Assembly (NCBI GenBank): GCA_001464615.1
Contig: LNFI01000028.1
Span: forward strand, 108,846 to 172,845
Direction: 5' to 3'
Source of the DNA: Sphingomonadales bacterium Ga0077557
Lineage (GTDB): Bacteria > Pseudomonadota > Alphaproteobacteria > Sphingomonadales > Sphingomonadaceae
Length of the DNA stretch: 64,000 nt
Made by a program: the position numbers and the translations under genes. Below the pieces are notes generated by a model that worked only from the letters and a program-made list of their open reading frames with translations, was not told where the DNA came from and searched no databases. Positions 60,493 through 64,000 of this stretch are shown one piece after another; the stretch's first letter is position 1; each line of letters starts with the position of its first letter.

Positions 60493-61128
60493 ATGTGCAA
60501 TGAAGCCGCTCGCCGTATCTCGCTCGGTCAGATCCGTGAGGACTGGTCGCAGATCAAGATCCCGCTGCTCTTTCCGGAAGGGCTGCCCAACATGGCGCCG
60601 CTCGACAGCATCCGGATCACCGATCCCACCGTCATCATCCGCGCCGCCGCCAGCGATGCGCCCGGCAATGCGCTGGCAGCGGAACTCGTCACCCGCCGCT
60701 GGAGCTGGCCGCTGACGAGTGGGCCGGGGGCGGGGAAGCCGCTCTATAATCTGCGCAGCGAGGGGCGGCGCTTTGGCAACTCGGCGAGCGGGGGCCGCTG
60801 CCTGATCCCGGTCGATGGCTTTTATGAATTCACCGCGCCCGAGCCGGGGCAAAAGCGCAAGACCAAATGGATCTTCACCCCTGCGCCGGGCGGGGCGCTG
60901 GCGGGGGACTATCTGTGCATCGCCGGGGTGTGGCGCACGCACGAAAGCGTGGGGGAGGCGTTCACGATGCTCACCGGCACGCCCGGCCCTGATGTCGCCC
61001 CCTATCATGCGCGGCAAGTGGTGCTGCTGCCGCGCGCGCGCTGGGCGGATTGGATCGCGGGCACTATTCCCTCCGCCGATCTGATCGCGCCAACGCCTGC
61101 TGGCTCACTGGTCGCTGCGCGGGCCTGA
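60493..61128 (+). CDS. SOS-response-associated peptidase family protein (SRAP, YedK/HMCES)
   Basis: A 211-residue protein that links covalently to abasic sites in single-stranded DNA to shield them. The catalytic Cys2 follows the start Met (MCNEAARR), and the other active-site positions are Asn86 (LYNLRSE), Glu112 (GFYEF) and His172 (APYHARQ). The start in E. coli and others is MCGR; here MCNE is a variant seen in some proteobacterial members. ATG 60493 is fixed because Cys2 must follow Met1. The gene begins at the last base of a structured repeat, with no room for its own promoter except inside that repeat. UvrA and this protein both act in DNA repair. Confidence 0.92.
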   Translation: MCNEAARRISLGQIREDWSQIKIPLLFPEGLPNMAPLDSIRITDPTVIIRAAASDAPGNALAAELVTRRWSWPLTSGPGAGKPLYNLRSEGRRFGNSASGGRCLIPVDGFYEFTAPEPGQKRKTKWIFTPAPGGALAGDYLCIAGVWRTHESVGEAFTMLTGTPGPDVAPYHARQVVLLPRARWADWIAGTIPSADLIAPTPAGSLVAARA

Positions 61129-61197
61129 GCGCGTCGCCGACGCAACGAAATCGCTCCCTGCGCATTGAGCCTCCAACACCCCTGCTGGAGAAAAGAC

Positions 61198-61617
61198 ATG
61201 CGCACGATCACGCTTGGCCTGTTGGCTGCATCAACCCTGCTCGCGGGCTGCGAGACCTATGGCAATGGCGGCCCAGGCTATGCCTCGGACTATCGCCGTT
61301 ACGATTACAATAATCCAGATCCGCAATATGGTGGTTACTATGCCGACAAATATTATCGCGAAGATAATGTCCGCTATCGGGAACGGCGCCTCGGCCAGAA
61401 TGATCGCGTCTATCGCGGGCAGGACGGGCGTTATTATTGCCGCCGCAACGATGGCACCACGGGGCTGGTGATCGGCGCGGCGGTTGGCGGCTTGCTCGGC
61501 AATCTGATCGCGCCGGGCGGCTCCAAGGTGCTGGGCACGGTGCTCGGCGCGGGCGGCGGTGCGCTGGCGGGTCAGGCGATCGATAAAAACGGTCAGGACG
61601 ACGTCCGCTGCCGTTGA
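61198..61617 (+). CDS. Glycine-zipper lipoprotein
   Basis: A 139-residue protein with signal peptide and lipobox LAGC, giving Cys18 as lipid anchor. The middle is Tyr/Arg/Asp-rich (PDPQYGGYYADKYY); the C-terminal part holds the glycine-zipper segment VIGAAVGGLLGNLIAPGG and VLGTVLGAGGGALAGQAID, typical of outer-membrane 17 kDa antigen or RcnB/SlyB-like proteins. Its function is probably structural, in envelope integrity. GGAG with spacer AAAAGAC precedes ATG 61198. A strong hairpin at 61652 terminates it. Confidence 0.85.
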   Translation: MRTITLGLLAASTLLAGCETYGNGGPGYASDYRRYDYNNPDPQYGGYYADKYYREDNVRYRERRLGQNDRVYRGQDGRYYCRRNDGTTGLVIGAAVGGLLGNLIAPGGSKVLGTVLGAGGGALAGQAIDKNGQDDVRCR

Positions 61618-61651
61618 TCTGGCCATTGCGTTAAAACGCACTGATCAAGTT

Positions 61652-61682
61652 GGCCCCGGCAGGCTTCACGCTTGCCGGGGCC
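61652..61682 (+). terminator. Rho-independent terminator
   Basis: A perfect 10 bp stem, GGCCCCGGCA with TGCCGGGGCC, around an 11-base loop, followed by CTTTG. It lies 35 bp after the lipoprotein stop and before the S9 peptidase. The T-run is short, so the stem does most of the work. Confidence 0.72.
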
Positions 61683-61739
61683 CTTTGCTGTGCTATCCCG
61701 GCTGAATATCGAGAAAATAGTGCCGGAGAGAATAGCCTG

Positions 61740-63668
61740 ATGCGTGCCGCCCTGATCCCTGCTGCCTTTACCCTAGCCGTTACCCTGACTGCCGCTGCCA
61801 CGCCTGCGCTCGCCGCGCCGCGCCAATATGCCGGGCTGGTGATCGACGCCACCGGCAGCAGCATCGCCAGTGTTGATACCGTTACCGCCGGGCACGCCAG
61901 CATCACGCTGCGCACCGCCAAGGATGGCCGCATCGTCTCGACGATCGATCCTTGCGCGACCTGCAGCTATTCGGGGCTCAGCTTTGCGGCCGACGGTACG
62001 CTTGCCTTTCTGGCGCGGGACCGTGCGGCGGGCGTGGTCAGGCTTCATGTCGCGCGCGGCGATGCGCCGCTGCAAACCATCGCCACGATCAAGGGCATCG
62101 CGCAGACGCCGCGCTTCTCGCCCGATGGCAAGCACATCGCCCTGCTTGTGACGATTGGCGCCGCCAAGGAAGCCGGCGCGGCCCAGGCGGGCGTCCGCCA
62201 AGTTGGCGAGATTGGCGAGAAGAATGACGAACAGCGCCTCGCGGTGTTCGCGCTCGGCAGCGCCCCGGTCGCCGCTGACGCAGTCAAGCCGCTCTCGCCA
62301 TCGGGCCGTTATATCTATGAATATGATTGGGCCCCCGACGGCACAGAGTTGGTCGTCACCTCAGCGCTCGGCAATGGCGACGCGAACTGGTGGGTGGCCA
62401 CACTCGACGCCGTCAATGCGCAGAGCGGCGCGGTGCGGCAAATCGCCAAGCCCGCCACCCAGCTCAATTTCCCGCGCGTTTCGCCCGATGGCCAGACGGT
62501 CGCCTATATTGGCGGGTTGATGAGCGATTTCGGCTCGGTTGGTGGCGATGTCTGGACGGTGCCGCTCGCCGGAGGCGCGCCCGTCAACATCACCGCAGGC
62601 GCAAAGGCAACCGCCACCTCGCTCGACTGGACCAAGGCTGGCCTGCGCGCGACCTTATTGGCAGGCGATCAGGCGCAATTGGCGAGCGTTACCCCCGGCA
62701 CCGGCTTTTCGGCGCCCTTGTTCAGCCGTCCGGCCAGCTTTGCGGCGGGCGACGGGCGCGCGTCTTTCAGCGCCGATGGCAATCATGTCGCGACGATCAT
62801 GCAGGATTTCACCCACGCCCCGGCGATCATCGCCGGCAAGCTCGGCAGCCCGCGCCAGATTACCCATGACAATGACGATGTCCTGCCGATCGTCACGGCG
62901 CGCAGCATCCGCTGGCAGAATGAAGGGTTTGACGTGCAGGGCTGGCTGCTCGCGCCAATCGCCGCCGATCCGTCGAAAAAGGCGCCGATGATCACGATCG
63001 TCCATGGCGGCCCGGCGGCAGCGAGCATCCCCGGCTTTGTCGATCGCGGCGGCACGGCAGAGATGATCCGGGCGGGCTATTATGTCTTCCTGCCCAATCC
63101 GCGCGGCAGCTATGGCCAGGGGGAGGCCTTCACCGCCGCCAACAAGCGCGATTTCGGCGGCGGCGATCTGCGCGACATCCTCACCGGTATCGATGCGGTG
63201 GAGAAAGTCGCCCCGGTCGATGATGCGCGGCTGGGGCTGACGGGCGGCAGCTATGGTGGTTTCATGGCGATGTGGGCCAACACCCAGACCAATCGGTTCA
63301 AAGCGATTGTGGCAGGCGCGGGGCTGTCCAACTGGATCAGCTATTACGGCACCAACGGCATCAATGCCTGGATGCTGCCCTTTTTCGGCAAGCCGCTTTA
63401 TGAGGATTTCGATGCCTATAAGGCCCCCTCGGCAATCTATTTCATGAAGACCGCGCGCACCCCCAGCTTCATTTATGTGGGGGAGCGCGACATTGAAGTG
63501 CCGCCCACCCAGTCGATCGAATATTGGCACGCACTGAAGGAACTCGGCGTTCCCACCAGCCTGGTGATCTATGCCGATGAAGGCCATGGCATCCGCAGCC
63601 CGGCCAATGCGCTTGATCTGCAAAAACGGGTGATCGGCTGGTTCGACAAATATCTGGCGGCGCAATAG
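61740..63668 (+). CDS. Exported S9-family (prolyl oligopeptidase) serine peptidase
   Basis: A 642-residue enzyme with a cleavable signal (about 1-25). The first two thirds form a WD40-like beta-propeller (repeated SPDGK/SPDGQ blocks), and the last third is the alpha/beta hydrolase domain with nucleophile GGSYGGFM, the Asp of GERDIEVP and the His of DEGHGI. Such peptidases cut short peptides, often after Pro or with dipeptidyl specificity; in the periplasm they help use peptides. ATG 61740 is chosen as it begins a good signal peptide. It has normal codon use and no nearby partner. Confidence 0.93.
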   Translation: MRAALIPAAFTLAVTLTAAATPALAAPRQYAGLVIDATGSSIASVDTVTAGHASITLRTAKDGRIVSTIDPCATCSYSGLSFAADGTLAFLARDRAAGVVRLHVARGDAPLQTIATIKGIAQTPRFSPDGKHIALLVTIGAAKEAGAAQAGVRQVGEIGEKNDEQRLAVFALGSAPVAADAVKPLSPSGRYIYEYDWAPDGTELVVTSALGNGDANWWVATLDAVNAQSGAVRQIAKPATQLNFPRVSPDGQTVAYIGGLMSDFGSVGGDVWTVPLAGGAPVNITAGAKATATSLDWTKAGLRATLLAGDQAQLASVTPGTGFSAPLFSRPASFAAGDGRASFSADGNHVATIMQDFTHAPAIIAGKLGSPRQITHDNDDVLPIVTARSIRWQNEGFDVQGWLLAPIAADPSKKAPMITIVHGGPAAASIPGFVDRGGTAEMIRAGYYVFLPNPRGSYGQGEAFTAANKRDFGGGDLRDILTGIDAVEKVAPVDDARLGLTGGSYGGFMAMWANTQTNRFKAIVAGAGLSNWISYYGTNGINAWMLPFFGKPLYEDFDAYKAPSAIYFMKTARTPSFIYVGERDIEVPPTQSIEYWHALKELGVPTSLVIYADEGHGIRSPANALDLQKRVIGWFDKYLAAQ

Positions 63669-63700
63669 CGGCGCTTGGACCATCGTGCTGATGATATAAT

Positions 63701-63875
63701 CCGTTTGTCCTGAGTAGCCATTGAGCTTGTCGAAGTGATCAGGTGAAACATGCCCCGCATGTTTCAGATTTGTCCGGGGGACAAATCGACCTGATCACCA
63801 TATCGAAGGGCGCGTTCGGGGCAGGTCCTTCGATACAGGTCTTCGACAAGCTCAGCCCTTACTCAGGACAAACGG
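63701..63875. repeat. Nested palindromic repeat, B family, copy 2
   Basis: 175 bp with ends CCGTTTGTCCTGAGTAG and TACTCAGGACAAACGG. Core outer stem TGATCAGGT (63736) and ACCTGATCA (ending 63797) is perfect. It encloses hairpins 63745-63765 (GAAACATGC-CCC-GCATGTTTC) and 63767-63787 (GATTTGTCC-GGG-GGACAAATC). Compared with copy 1 at 149-324, the first hairpin is identical and the second differs at three pairs, each with a matching change on the other arm. Confidence 0.92.
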
Positions 63876-63905
63876 GGTGCCGATTCAAACTTCCACCACA
63901 GCGCC

Positions 63906-64000
63906 TAGAGTCTGTCCTGATGAGACTGAATCGATAGGGGATTCCCAAGCGGGATTGATTGTGATTCAAGCTGCTGGCTGGGCAGGAGGCCAGCAGCGAT
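63906..64000 (+). mobile_element. Possible left end of an insertion sequence, cut by the window edge
   Basis: From TAGAGTCTGTCCTGATGAGA at about 63906 the sequence changes character and includes a strong GCTGCTGGC/GCCAGCAGC hairpin (63970-63997) just before the window ends in GCGAT. I recall similar starts upstream of IS5/IS630-like transposases in sphingomonads, but no transposase codons or target duplication are visible here, so this is a weak call. Confidence 0.35.

Overview
The window is high-GC chromosomal DNA from an alphaproteobacterium, most likely of the order Sphingomonadales. This is inferred from gene content and order: the mdh/sucD/sucA/sucB/lpdA block without sucC, the mutase-bioB-pccA propionate cluster, a protein closely resembling the light-activated regulator EL222 of Erythrobacter litoralis, and many palindromic repeats of the kind common in sphingomonads. 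No rRNA, tRNA or CRISPR array was seen.

Layout. 1-7603: propionyl-CoA to succinyl-CoA cluster (end of a crotonase gene, methylmalonyl-CoA mutase, biotin synthase, propionyl-CoA carboxylase alpha), interrupted by two small toxin-antitoxin-like pairs. 7677-12441: tripartite MacAB-type efflux operon. 12460-18001: phenylalanine hydroxylase, NDH-2, an esterase, a lipoprotein and a glycerophosphodiesterase. 18071-23392: PaoABC-like molybdenum aldehyde oxidoreductase with XdhC and MocA maturation factors. 23396-27887 (minus strand): prmA, an SDR and two tandem soluble globin-like chemoreceptors. 28111-35888: sdhCDA, five unrelated genes, then sdhB. 36021-37612: a thioesterase and zapE. 37757-46770: TCA genes mdh, sucD, sucA, sucB and lpdA, with a DUF29 gene and a DUF1877 gene wedged in. 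46869-52178 (minus strand): unknown envelope proteins, the LOV-HTH regulator and a patatin-GAF protein. 52395-56642: LexA-regulated uvrA followed by a small cassette and a second, broken uvrA 3' end. 56643-60492: an AT-rich foreign gene with a ten-G tract, a broken PemK/MazF toxin with its antitoxin, and brnTA between two copies of a structured repeat. 60493-63668: SRAP (HMCES/YedK-type) protein, a glycine-zipper lipoprotein and an S9 peptidase. The window closes with another repeat and a possible IS end.

Main discoveries. (1) Five copies of a nested palindrome share one architecture: an outer stem enclosing two hairpins, the first with a C-only loop and the second with a G-only loop. Arm sequences differ between copies by paired, compensatory changes, which points to selection or transfer of structure rather than sequence. 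(2) Three conserved enzymes (methylmalonyl-CoA mutase, PccA, UvrA) carry in-frame insertions of palindromic repeats, each from a different repeat family. (3) Two core genes (sucD, uvrA) have a diverged terminal fragment of themselves beside a small accessory cassette, consistent with recombination through imported homologous gene ends. (4) An AT-rich gene of unknown function has a ten-G run just before its hydrophobic C-terminal segment, so either single-base slip would remove that segment.
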